NCBI GenBank assembly: GCA_037576195.1
Contig: CM075103.1
Coordinates: 16,492,001 to 16,556,000, forward strand
Length of the DNA stretch: 64,000 nt
Source of the DNA: Phytoseiulus persimilis
Lineage: Eukaryota > Arthropoda > Arachnida > Mesostigmata > Phytoseiidae
Direction: 5' to 3'
Shown: in pieces, positions 21,626 to 32,026 of the stretch
Layout of the letters: every line of letters starts with the position of its first letter
Position numbering within the stretch: the first letter of the stretch is position 1
Made by a program: the position numbers and the translations under genes
Notes under the pieces: model-generated
The model's input: only the letters and a program-made list of their open reading frames with translations
Databases searched by the model: none
Told to the model about the DNA's origin: nothing

Positions 21626-23208
21626 CTAAGCATAGAACCTTGTAAATCCAGTGCATGATCCTTGAAATTTCATATGCTCCGAGACAGCAGCGAACTCCTC
21701 GTTTCCAACATACTGGTATACGAGAAGTTCGAGCCGCAAAGGAGTGGATCTCTGGACTAGAATACACTTTCTGTCCAGCACTGACTTGCAGAGTCGATTG
21801 TACTCTAATATGGCACCTCGGTACCTCCTGGTGGGGATGGGAAGTCCCATGGACCAAACTTCCGTGGTGGTGACGTCATCAGCCGGTAGGTCGGTAGCTG
21901 CATTCGGAGCACTGAACCCGGTGGTGCTGTCGTCGTCAGACGATGAGCTGCTGCTGTCTGACTCTGTTGTCGGAGACGCAGTGGCGTCCGTCGGAGTTGG
22001 AGTAGTGGTATCAGCTGTAATTGTGGAGGTCGAGAGGGTGCTCGAAGGGGGTGCTGGTGTAGTGCTCGAGTTGACTCGCTTCGGTTTCGATTCCTCGACG
22101 CTCAGATCCAGATCGGTTTCCTCGGCAACGGATTGCTCAATCCATTCGTAGTGAGGCGTATCATCAGCAGATACCTCCGGTGGAGAGACGGCCGTACTAA
22201 GAGTAGGTAACAGCACCTGAGAACTCAGGACTGACCCAGGGACGACGGTTGAGGAAACCAAGATGACAGCAGGAAAAATCTGAAAAAAAACAAAAACGTG
22301 GAAAGTCACATAGTAAGAAAAGAAAAAAACAACATAGGATCTCACTATTCAAAATAATCAAGAGAACTCACCGACTCTCCCATTGAAGAAATTCCTGACG
22401 ACTTCAAAATTGGAAGGGACGAGGAAATCAACTCAGGGAGGGAGACGGTCGGGAGAAGAACAGGTTTGATTATCGACAGAGGCACCTCTGAGGTGCTCTC
22501 GGGTTGATAGTCCGTTGTTCGAGAATGGACCGGAGTCTGAGTAGAAGATGCTCGGACTGTAGCCGTGCTCGTGCCAGAGCGGAATTTGGCTAAGTCGGCA
22601 TGGAGCCTTGATGTGAAATCAATATGCCCCTGCACGACCCGACTCCATCCAAGAAAAAATTCGTTATCCCGGATGTACGCTTCGAGAGCTGCATCACGGG
22701 ATGATTCAAGAGAGTCCGACTCATGACGAGAAAATGAACCAGGGAGCGATGCGGATACAGATCGCAACGTCCGAGTTGGACTAATGAGAACAGGGGTCGG
22801 AACACCGTCACTCTCGGAAAAAGCATCGTATAGTGGAGTGAGTGGCAACCCAGAGGGAACCACTCTCTGAACGACAGAGGAAGAATCAAGTGATAGCTCT
22901 AGAAAGGTCTCGCTAGAAAGAAGTACCGGAGTCACGTCAGAAACAGAAGATGACTCCTGACGATGTGAAAACGACGGCGAGACATAGCTAGTCTCAAGCT
23001 GGGGAATGTCGGCCCATGAAGCCAGCATTTACTGAGCACCGTGGATGCTCTCTGCTGAATGGCTTAAACATGGAAAGTGCTCAAACGGGTGGCATGAGGA
23101 CCAAGTGAATGAGAGGCCCTGGAAAACGTGGGCTAAAATGGTCAGGATGACCACAACCACCAAAGCACTAAGGAAACCCCCGACACCGTAGAGAACACGG
23201 GGAAACAT
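21626..23208 (-). pseudogene. asB of Copia-C: antisense mucin-like membrane protein
   Basis: Minus strand. The first in-frame ATG is 23208, followed by a hydrophobic segment (FLSALVVVVILTILAHVF). A TAA at 23029-23031 is in frame, followed by a long Ser-rich region (to about 22376). A well-formed intron (donor GTGAGT next to GAGTCG, polypyrimidine tract and TTTTTTTCAG, about 22279-22375, phase 0) joins the last exon. That exon is Ser/Thr-rich (PTPTDATASPTTESDSSSSS) and ends with EYNRLCKSVLDRKCILVQ and a final C-terminal Cys. The last exon aligns with asB of Copia-D (31571-31975). Inferred topology: short cytoplasmic N-terminus, mucin-like ectodomain. The TAA may be decay or lie in an unrecognised intron. 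Confidence 0.6.
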
Positions 23209-23472
23209 CACGAGAGCGACAATGTCCGTACAGTTGCGAATGTGAAATGAAGTAATCACATCACTCCGGACATAATCTCGGCCTTAAGTAGGAAAGTGTA
23301 AAAGAGTATTGACACTCTGACCCCAGAAATGAGAGACACCATGATCAAACGAACCGAATTGTTTATCTTTATTCTGTAAAAAGAGAAAAGCAAAATAATT
23401 GCCCAGAAAGCCAAAACAAATTGACTCCAGAGGCTGTAATGCCTAGAAGCGCAGAAAACTGCGGCAGAACGA

Positions 23473-25083
23473 TCAAGTTCGTTTACAATAACGAATTGAC
23501 CCTCCAACACCACACTCGCTGGATGCCTCTCGGGCAGAACAAGATACTTGAGATGGAACCGGATGATTTCCATCAACAAGCAGGCACTCCGAGCCAATAC
23601 GATGGCGACATTTCCACTCATCATCAAATCGAGCACACCAATATGCTCGGGTGGAGATGATGAAGCGAGGAGGAGTGGTTGAAGGAGTCGATGAGACTGT
23701 CGGAGATGGAGTGGTAAAGTCATCATCCTCCGAAGACGGAGCGGGAGTGGTAGAAGCAGAGGTGAAGCCCTGCCCACCACTGGCATTGGTTTCGGTTGGA
23801 GACCCAGGAGTGAGACGGGTGGTTGTATGGGATCCTGAAGATCCATTCAAGGCAAGCACCCAGACGAGTCCTCCTGGGAAACAATCCAAAATAAAAGAAA
23901 ATTACCCCATCTGATCATTCCGATAGTTTCGCAATGGATGGAAAGTGGTTAAAAGTAAAACTCACCAAACAGGAGGGATGCTGTGAGAATCAAGAGCACC
24001 CACCTCCGTCGGTACGTAGAAGCCACCAATCGAGTGAAGAAGGCCTGAATTGCGGCCCGGACACCACGTGAAGCCTGAAGGGATCGAGTCCCCAGGAGCG
24101 GACTCTCCCACCGGAGAGCGGAGTGGGCTCTCTGATGGTGGATCAGTGGATGAACTCACTCTTGAGACCACGTAAGAAATCTTGATTTGATCTGACTTGA
24201 TGATATCGATTTCGTGGGAAAGATGATTGATGTTGGCTGAGTTTCTTGAAATTTTCGCTTTCAACTCCTGATTGAAAGTGTCCTGGAACTGGAACTTCAA
24301 ATCCAGTTGGTCGGTCAAGACTTTGATGTTTGATTCAAAGGACCTGAATGTTGACTCCAAGTCAACCGCGCGCTCGGCAGTGGTGGAGAAGTTTTTCTTC
24401 ACCGTCTCTTCTAGCCGACGGACTTTACCATCGATCTTATGAACAAGGTCCTTTATGTTGTCCATATCGCCCGAGAGCGCGTACTCGGTTGAAGGAGCCG
24501 AACTGGGAGTTTCAGTCGCTCGGTGACTGACCTTAAGCTGGAGCTCGGTCACCTTTTGACGTAGTTCTGAGATGAGACTCTGAAGGTGACGAGCCTGATC
24601 ATGGGATACCATGCTCCCAGCGATGAAATCCTGACGCAGGCCCAGTCCGGCCTGATCTTGCTGAGTCAGGTGAAGTGTGGCTTTCTGTTCCTCCAAGGTG
24701 GCTTTCATCGACTCCAGAGATTCGATGACACCAGTGACCACGGGAGTTTGAACTACCGACTTCGCAAAAAGGTTGAGCTGCGCCAACAGATTGGTGTAGT
24801 TCTCAGTGAAAACCTCCTGCTGAGAACTCAGCTGATGAACCTTACCAAACAAGTCGTACACTCGCTGGAGTTCCGAAGAGCGTTGCAGAGACTCTTCACG
24901 ACACAGCTCAAGGCTGTTTTCAACGTTCACGATTCGATCTTACACCAGTTTGCCGTAGTTAGCAGCCAAAGCAGATTCCTGGACGTTCACCATAACCAGG
25001 TTCCCATCCGGCGGCCGGGGGACCGCCGGCGCAACCACCTCAGACGGAGGCCTAGGAACAAGTTCAAACTTCTTGTCTTCCAT
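23473..25083 (-). pseudogene. asA of Copia-C: antisense coiled-coil type II membrane protein
   Basis: Minus strand. ATG 25083 begins a Pro-rich head, then VMVNVQESALAANYGKL, which aligns with VTVNVQESGLVSEYGKL in Copia-D. A TAA (about 24953) interrupts the frame, which then continues as a 300-residue heptad-rich region (NYTNLLAQLNLFAKS aligns with NFSSLLTQLNAFAKC). A frame break near 24070-24110 precedes RRRWVLLILTASLLFG. An intron at 23874-23965 (GTGAGT, TTCCCAG, phase 1) falls within the membrane segment. Exon 2 supplies its second half (GLVWVLAL), a Thr/Ser/Pro stalk and the Cys domain YWC-x8-KC-x7-CLLV. A TATA-like GATATTTAAGG lies about 100 bp upstream. Function unknown. Confidence 0.65.
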
Positions 25084-25703
25084 GACAACAGGCTGGTAAA
25101 ATTTGAATACCTGAGGTGGCGGCGAGGAACTGGAGGTGAACAGTCGCGGCAAGATGGAGAAGGAAGAATGAACTCTAAAAGACGAGTACGACCTTAAATA
25201 TCCACGATTTGAGAGAGAACCTCGATTGAGAAACTCTGAGGACATCTTCCAAGACAACAGGTGACAAAGTCCACAGAGACAGACTAAACAAAATCCAGAA
25301 TGAACTTAGAAAATTACGATCATAGAAGTGTGAGAAGCACTTGAATCAAGAAACTGACTCGTGAGAAAGCTCCAGCAGAGTTCACAAGAACTCAGCATGA
25401 TACAGTTGGAATCAAGCACGTTGTATACACCTTGACCAAAGCCACATGTAGACAGCAAAGGCTGTAAAGTGTAGGAAGATGTAGGGGTCGAATTTCGATC
25501 AACCCCGCTGAGGAACAAATGAGATGAATCCTCTCAACGAAGAGTGGTGGATGACGGTCCGGTGAATAAGGGGCAACACGGAAGTGGTTCACATCCCTAA
25601 CCACTGGTTTTCTGTTTTTGAAACACTTGTGGCGTGAACACGAAGAAGACAACTGATGCATCAGATTGCTCTTGTGCCCGAACGACAACAACTGTAGTGC
25701 ATC
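25084..25703. promoter_or_regulatory. Divergent intergenic region of Copia-C
   Basis: Separates asA (leftward) from the accessory ORF (rightward). An asA promoter candidate, GATATTTAAGG on the minus strand, lies near 25193. No other ORF is supported. The analogous region in Copia-D is 28152-28727. Confidence 0.35.
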
Positions 25704-26278
25704 ATGCTGGACTTGGAGAAGATGAGCCCTGAACAGTTGGTGCTCCATGCCAGAGCTACGCTGGTGTTTCCATACACAGATTTATATCACACAGCCAGCC
25801 TGGAACATTTCTCGAAATCACCACACCATTCCTCAATATAAGTATCGACCACTGGTCGCTCCCCTGTTTGGACGAAAGCTGCAGGGATTGCAGCAGAGTG
25901 ACCAGGATGCACCCAAGCAGGCTCAGACGTCACCCTGGCTTCGGCGGACCAACATGGGTCATACCCTGCTTTGGGTATGTAAACCTCCGCACTAGGTATA
26001 TCAGCCGCCCAAAGACCACCAGTGCAGTGAAGGAGGCCTACCACAAGCTCATCAAGGAGCCCATCTATGCAGATTCCGGGCCCCAGTTCGACGAATCGGT
26101 AATGCAAGCCTCCCGCCAACAAATTCACGAGGTTAAGAACTGGCGCCACAAAGGAATCATACACTCAAAGGTGCTGGATAACATGAGGGAAAATACAACC
26201 CCTAGATACAAGAAAGACTTTATGGCTATGGTTAGAGGAGTATTGTTATCAGATCTTATGTCAAGAATTCAAGAATAA
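25704..26278 (+). pseudogene. Sense accessory ORF of Copia-C before the 3' LTR
   Basis: ATG 25704 starts MLDLEKMSPEQLVLHARATL and runs 45 codons to a TAA at 25839-25841. The open reading then shifts, and another frame (RPKTTSAVKEAYHKLIKEP ... MVRGVLLSDLMSRIQE) reaches a stop at 26278. Occupies the same position as the 229-aa ORF of Copia-D (28151-27462), but I see at most weak similarity at the N-terminus. No known domain. Probably a decayed gene; it might instead be two chance frames. Confidence 0.35.
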
Positions 26279-26553
26279 CCGACTATGTATCTGAACACCA
26301 CTCTGAGTCACTGAAATGTGAAACTGACATGGTGTTACTCCAAAGTATAAGGCATACGTATGGTATCAGGGTTGGGTTTGACGGCTACAGAGCCATTCTC
26401 CAGGAAATCCGGGGCCAGTGTTTTACCTGGCAATAACACCCCACATACTTATGTCCTGCTGATAAGTGCATGAGAGCAGGACACCGATTTGAATCATTAC
26501 TAACCACAAGTGATTGTTATCCCTAGTATGAGACTGTTTCATCTAAGGGAGGG
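26279..26553. other. Copia-C 3' untranslated region and polypurine tract
   Basis: No ORF. Ends in AAGGGAGGG (26545-26553) immediately before the LTR start TGTTGAG, the expected plus-strand primer site. Confidence 0.6.
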
Positions 26554-26898
26554 TGTTGAGAAATATCGTTACACTTCAGTATCTGAAACATGTCCCAACT
26601 GCTCACACCCGTAACGGGGACAAGGACAAGTCGTGTGCGTGATTACGCCACGGGTTTTCAGCGCCGAGCTAAGACGTGTGGCCTCGGCTCGAAGGCTACC
26701 CGCTTCGAGCCGGGCCCCGGTCAGCTCACGCTTTCCCTACTGGTATATATACAGCTAATAAAGAAGCTTCGCTCCCGAGGAGCTACGCATTCCCTAACCG
26801 GAACTCTGTCTGTTTATTTGGTGCCGTGACCTTTCAGCTTCCAGAGAACATTCCAGATCAGTGTCTGCCGACTGCCTTCAGGGAACGAAAATCCAACA
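26554..26898 (+). repeat. Copia-C 3' LTR
   Basis: 345 bp, TGTTGAGAAATATCG to CCAACA, with TATATATAC and AATAAAG. Complete at the 5' side, unlike the left LTR. Directly followed by the Copia-F gag fragment. Confidence 0.85.
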
Positions 26899-27030
26899 TT
26901 TGCGTTTTGCCTTCCGGTGTGTTCGCTTGATCTGGTGCTGGTGGGTTGAGTTTCCCGACGGTTACTGGCCAGGCATACGGTTCTCCATCTAGTACGGATG
27001 GCATGACTGTGCGCCATGGTATGTAGTTCT
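26899..27030 (-). pseudogene. Copia-F gag fragment (left half)
   Basis: Near-identical to 8020-8150 of Copia-A gag. It is continuous in the original element with 37383-37596: the Copia-D insertion separates them and duplicated GTTCT (27026-27030 and 37378-37382). The other side is cut by the Copia-C 3' LTR. Confidence 0.85.
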
Positions 27031-27369
27031 TGTTGGATATTTGGGCTCACTAGCTAGTTGGCGAACAGTCTCAATCTGAAAATGGGCTGAAGATCACGGC
27101 ACAAAATAAACAGACAGAGTTTCGGTTAGAAACATCTAGCTCCTCAGAGCTGTGCTTTATTAGCTCTGGTATATATACCCAGGGGAAAGTACCGTAACAG
27201 GTGGTAAGCAGATCCGAAGCTGGGTTGCCTTCGGATCTGTGTCACGACATGCGAATGCAATTCTCCGAAGTGTCAGAGGTGAACTTCGTGTTCACCTCTA
27301 CCTCTGACCACTGACCGTAATCACACTGACGGGTTTCAGATACCCGCAATATGGCTAAATAATGCATCA
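27031..27369 (-). repeat. Copia-D 3' LTR
   Basis: 339 bp. Minus-strand start TGATGCATT after the polypurine tract at 27370-27379, end CCAACA. Nearly identical to 37039-37377 (TATATATAC versus TATATACAC is the difference I see). Confidence 0.93.
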
Positions 27370-27461
27370 TCCCCCTTTAGATGAAAGCCGAGTGTTGATT
27401 ACCTAGATTACATTCTACGTATCATGACTACCTAATATCTGTACAGTATGTTTAACTTTAC

Positions 27462-28151
27462 CTATGACCACTCAAATTTGGGGGGTTCTGTCCAGTTGTT
27501 AGGAGGTGCGTCGCTCCTTCCCTCGTAAATAAATGAATCGAATCCAACATTTCTTCTGATGAAGCGTTTGAAGAAATCAACGCACTCCACTGGGGCAGGG
27601 CATCCCTCCCTTTTGTCTCTTCTGCTCCTGAACAAGAGCATGAAGTTGATGCGGTCAATCAACCACTGGATGATCAGTCCTCGTCCGATACACTGAATCG
27701 TCTTCTTGAAGATCCGGGATTCTCCTTCCCATCTTCGTTGGATTGATCTCTCCGATGGGAGAACTTCGTGGGTCACTGCCATGTAGAATGACAGCCCGTA
27801 CAGGTACGCGTCGTAACCTGTGAGTGTGTCAGGTTTGAACTCATCCGTGAGTTCTGCCTCTGCAATCTTGGTTTTGAACCATTGTCTCAATGGTTCTGGC
27901 ATGTCCTCTATCCCATGTGACAGAGCTCTCCGGTCGATGATGTTCCAGTTGTTAATATACTGGCCTCCAAGGAAAGTATTCGTATTCTTTCCTGATAGGT
28001 GAAGTGATGAGTCGATCTTACACTCACCAGATTCACATCTGCATGCCATAAGTCCGTCAAGATCGTTTACCTCTGGGAGGTGTGCGAAACGTAGTGCTAA
28101 TTTGTTGTAGCGGATGCGGTGTGATGAGATGTCCAACTGGGGTGATGCCAT
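27462..28151 (-). CDS. Sense accessory ORF of Copia-D (229 aa, unknown)
   Basis: Intact 229-aa frame between the antisense genes and the 3' LTR, in the element's own sense. Starts MASPQLDISSHRIRYNKL. A CRCESGEC cysteine cluster lies near residue 38, the middle is soluble and globular-looking (LRQWFKTKIAEAELTDEF), and a moderately hydrophobic stretch (LIIQWLIDRINFMLLF) sits near residues 160-175. I see no signal peptide and no known domain. It ends about 90 bp before the LTR and starts 576 bp from, and divergently to, asA. Position parallels 25704-26278 in Copia-C. I cannot assign a function. Confidence 0.55.
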   Translation of the reverse strand: MASPQLDISSHRIRYNKLALRFAHLPEVNDLDGLMACRCESGECKIDSSLHLSGKNTNTFLGGQYINNWNIIDRRALSHGIEDMPEPLRQWFKTKIAEAELTDEFKPDTLTGYDAYLYGLSFYMAVTHEVLPSERSIQRRWEGESRIFKKTIQCIGRGLIIQWLIDRINFMLLFRSRRDKREGCPAPVECVDFFKRFIRRNVGFDSFIYEGRSDAPPNNWTEPPKFEWS

Positions 28152-28727
28152 GATGAAGACTTTTCTACAGGTTTAAGAGCACAAAATTCACTATGGAAGG
28201 TTGACGTCTTACTACCTCGAAGGTTTTCTTCAGTATGAGCTTGTCTTTGAACTTTTCTGCTTTATACGAACTGCCCTCTATGGGCCAAAGGCCGGGCTGT
28301 GGTGTGCCCCCTGAACGTGTTGTTCGGCTGTTCAAAGCATTCTTTATGTTCTCACGAGTGTTCGATACCGACGAGTAGGTACTAACGCGAGACCGCTGTT
28401 TTCTATCTCTTTGAAAACAGCATCTTTGTTATTAGAGGCACTCGTGTATATGTTCTCTTGTTTTTCCGAGTCCGAGTCGCTCAAGTTCTAAGCACTCAAT
28501 CCTCTCATCGATATTTTTACAGTAGATTTGTCTAAATAGTATCGTTTATCGGAATTTTTCAGTCGAGAACTGCTTGTTCTGTTCCGACATTGGTATCTAG
28601 GCTACTAATCATAACGAACGATCAGAGGGGGAAAGTCTAGACCCTTTATAACCAGTATCTGAGGTCATGAGGCCATTACAACTCCTCACGAACTCTGGTC
28701 AAACGCTCGTTTGGTCTCTACTGCATC
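28152..28727. promoter_or_regulatory. Divergent intergenic region of Copia-D
   Basis: 576 bp without a supported ORF between the divergent accessory ORF and asA. On the plus strand CCCTTTATAACC (near 28640) lies about 80 bp before the asA ATG, a reasonable TATA position for a short 5' UTR. A minus-strand promoter would serve the accessory ORF. Inference from layout and a single TATA-like box. Confidence 0.35.
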
Positions 28728-30392
28728 ATGGATCCGAACCAATTGCCGTACAGTGTCGTTCCATCACCATCACCACCGCCTCGCCTCAATCATCCTCCAG
28801 GTATTCAATCTCCCGTTCCAATGAACTACACTGGTTATCGTCTTCCGGTGCCAGTTAATGTTCATGGGGTTCCTATGCCTGTTCCTGTGACACCTGGTCA
28901 AATGATTGTTCACCCCAACAACGATGGGAACGTTGTGACTGTGAACGTTCAGGAATCAGGACTCGTGTCTGAGTATGGGAAATTACTCATGGATCGACTT
29001 GTTCAAATGGAGAATGCAGTCTCCATTTATCGAAGTGAAGCTCTCGCCATCCCCAATTCAAACATTGATATTGGAGTGCTTCATGAGGAAGTCAAAATTC
29101 TTCGCTCCAATCTCGACACCTATGCCGATAATTTCTCCAGTCTTCTTACTCAGCTCAATGCATTTGCTAAGTGTGTTCCCAAGACTGCCGCTCTTGATGA
29201 GGTCATCAAGTCCATGGGTCAAATTCATGATCAGGTACAGGACCAAGGATTGGCCATCAAAATGACTCGTACAAGTCATAGTGGACTCTCTGATCGTCAA
29301 ACTGAATTTGCGTCAAAAATGGCCACAATCGAACAGATTCAACTTGTCCATGAAATGATTGCCAGTGTCCGTACTGACGTTGCCAAGGTTGTAAGTCAGG
29401 TTGGAGTCATGTCCTCCAAAGATCGTTCTCCCGACTCATCCACCACGGGGAATGTTGATTCCCTGACGCGAAGCATTGCTGAATTGAGGGACAACATTCA
29501 TCGTCTTGAGAACAAGATCATCACGGTCGATAAGTCAGCCAAGAAGCATTCTGAGATAAACTCAAGAAACATCAATGAGGCGCTTACCAAGATTACACTC
29601 ACCGAGTGTTCACTCAAGTCTCATGATGATGCCAGCAAGATGAACTGGGCAGCGAACTCGGGAAATCTCCAAGAAGTTCGCGATCAACTCGCACGTAATA
29701 GTGCCGCCGTTGTCAACATCCTGGTGTCGCTGAACGAAATCTCAGCACATGTGGACCGAGTTTACACTATGTGTAATAACTTACAAACGAACCAGTCATC
29801 GTTCGAAGAAGAGCATGAAGATATACCACCACCGCCGCCTGCTCGAAGGAGATTCTTGATCCGTCTATTTCAAGAACTTCTGAACTATGTTCTCACATGC
29901 AGAGGGTTCTGCATTTTTCTCATTCTTGTACTGATTATGGGTATGTACTTCACCATTCTAGAACTATCAGTAATGAATTTCTAATGGGGTCTTATAAATT
30001 AAATCTCTTTCCTTCTAGTTGGAAGTATCTCCTTCGGCATTTACCGCATTCATCATGCCGGTGTTGTTGTGGTGACCTCCTCAGCAATACCTGACCTCTC
30101 CGATGACGACTCAATCGTTCCCGCAAGTGATCCACCCCCAGTGATTCAGCAGCGTCCTGTGAACCACACAGGACTCGTCAAGAAGTCCGATTCGGAAAAT
30201 GTTGTGCTTCGCGACTATGGATGCAAACGTAACCCTCAGGTCTCTGGATGGATATGTATTCATGAGACCTCTAAGGCATGCTTGAGTGTTCCCGGCAATA
30301 AGCCAGTTACCCAAACAGTCCTGTGTACTCACACTATTGACAATAGTGTCTGTGGTGCTGGCAAGCCCACCACTGTTTGTAGTCGTGTTTGA
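28728..30392 (+). CDS. asA of Copia-D: antisense, spliced coiled-coil type II membrane protein (about 528 aa)
   Basis: Exon 1 (28728-29940) encodes a Pro-rich head, VNVQESGLVSEYGKL, and then about 270 residues of amphipathic heptads with few prolines (coiled coil). PPPPPARRR and a hydrophobic span (GFCIFLILVLIM) end the exon. The 78-bp intron (29941-30018; GTATGT donor, CCTTCTAG acceptor) is phase 1. Exon 2 (30019-30392) gives a short hydrophobic continuation, an acidic/Pro stalk and the Cys domain YGC-x10-IC-x7-CLSVP, then VLC, VC and VC. Both exons are open throughout. Homologues: 25083-23473, 1472-1977 and exon 2 at 47179-47547. Inferred topology: N-terminal coiled coil in the cytoplasm, Cys domain outside. 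Transcription opposes gag-pol. Function unknown. Confidence 0.75.
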
Positions 30393-30664
30393 TTTTACGC
30401 CTGTGGTTAGGCGGTTTTTAATTCGAAACCTCAATCACTTTCAGACCGTCACTTGATCTTTGGAAGTCGACGTCTGTATCTTTTGATGAGCTTGATTGTA
30501 TTGGCAACGAAATAAATCAAAACATTGGCCTGGAGATACGGAATCTTGTATTTCTGTGTTTTCGTAACACACGATGGCTCCTCCCCCTTTTCTCTACAGT
30601 CGGTAATACTCTGTTTCGTTCTGGCAGTTACTGCCATTCATCGGCCTTCCAATCAGTCGTTAGG

Positions 30665-31975
30665 ATGCAGGTCCGCGTTTCAAACAGTGCGAGTATTGCT
30701 TTTCTATGTTCAGTTTCCATGTGTCTGTTGTTTATTTGGACAATCATCCTGCACATTGGAAAACCTGACTCAGTGTCCAAATCAGGAGCGAGTATAGTGA
30801 CCTCTCTACTCTCCTCTAATGAGTCTTCTGAACCTGAGCGTGACTACATGAGGGTGACCATCGATTCATCATTCCGTTTTTCTTCTCCCAGTTCCGGTGT
30901 ATCACCCACGGAACCCAACGCTGATGCCCAGGTTAGTGTGGGCACGACCAATGCTCCACCACATTCTGAACATCATGTACCATCTCCATCGCTCGCTCCA
31001 TCTTCAATAGAGCCGTTCCGCACTGCCTCGACTCTGCATCCAACATTCAGAACTGAACTTTCAACAAGTGCACCTATATTTACGACAAAGACCTCCGTCT
31101 TTCGTCCCTCCACCGCTCAACTCTTGATGGAGCTGAGGGAACGCTTGTTCACCGAGTCGGGTCAACAACCCGATCGCATTCCTGATCGGCACCACCGATA
31201 TCCAGTTCGGTCACAACGACCAATAATCCACGGTAGTCCTTTTTCTAAGCCTATGAGTGTGAGTGTCAAAGCTCCACCACTCATGTCATTTGAGAATGCT
31301 GTATCTTCAAATCAACATTTGTCTCAGCGTGGCCTGAATGGACAATCAAGAGTTTCTTCTTATTTTGACCTCCAAGGAAGTGATTCTAACTTATCATCAG
31401 TCAGAGTGAACCCGCGGACGGCTTCGAATTCTTCATCACCGTCATTGCATTCGTTCACAACGACCACTTCCTCAACCACTCGGAAACCAATGAGCAAAGT
31501 CATGGCCTAAACAACTACCTCAACAACAACGACCACATCAAAACCAGCCAGCAAGCCATCAACATCCACCATGACCCAGGGGTCTTCATCCGAGAGCCTT
31601 TCTCTCAGTACCACGGTCTCACCAATTGCTGATGAGAGTCTTGTACAGAAAGTGGCTGCCTCTTCCACTGAGACATCATCAGCAGTGGTCCCCTCAGAGT
31701 ACTCAACGCCTCGACCGACCACTACCAGTGTTCCGCCGCCTGAAGTTCTCCCCATGCTCTTCCACATACCTTCCAATAGGTATCAATGTGAAATCATTTC
31801 ATACAATCGACTATGCAGATCTATTGTAGACCGGACATGTGTTCTTGTGAAACGAATGACCAGACTCAATCATCATTTATCTGTTGTCCCATACAAGAAA
31901 GATGATCATGTCCTGGATGAGGAACATTCAAAGATTCTACAGGTCTGTGATGGTCATCGTAACTTCATTGCGTGA
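30665..31975 (+). pseudogene. asB of Copia-D: antisense mucin-like type II membrane protein, one in-frame stop
   Basis: ATG 30665, a short N-terminus and a hydrophobic anchor (IAFLCSVSMCLLFIWTIILH). About 300 residues rich in Ser, Thr and Pro follow, consistent with an O-glycosylated stalk. A TAA at 31508-31510 interrupts a frame that is open on both sides, continuing with more Ser/Thr/Pro. The C-terminus (SYNRLCRSIVDRTCVLVKR, then a final Cys) aligns with asB of Copia-A and -C. No intron is needed here, whereas Copia-A and -C have introns at other points. The single stop may be a recent nonsense mutation or readthrough. Lies 272 bp after asA, in tandem; ends 51 bp before the convergent env-like stop. 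Confidence 0.65.
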
Positions 31976-32026
31976 AAAGTAAATTTTCAATTTGAACAAT
32001 GAGAGGGTCATTTATTTTACTATGAA

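Larger units (their letters stand above)
16199..26898 (+). mobile_element. Copia-C: copia element with env-like, two antisense genes and a 3' accessory ORF
   Basis: Plus-strand element of about 10.7 kb bounded by related LTRs (16199-16479 and 26554-26898). Order: gag, PR, IN, RT, RNase H, env-like ORF (21052-21546), then minus-strand asB (23208-21626) and asA (25083-23473), then plus-strand accessory ORF (25704-26278), polypurine tract AAGGGAGGG and 3' LTR. The 5' LTR lacks about the first 60 bp of the 3' LTR. Pol has many frameshifts, including one in the YVDD box. Gene order matches Copia-D exactly although the proteins are strongly diverged. Confidence 0.9.

Noticed and set aside
21744..22151. 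Plus-strand 135-codon Val/Ser-rich frame
   Set aside because: It is the complement of the Ser/Thr-rich asB exon of Copia-C, which has homologues and splice sites on the minus strand.
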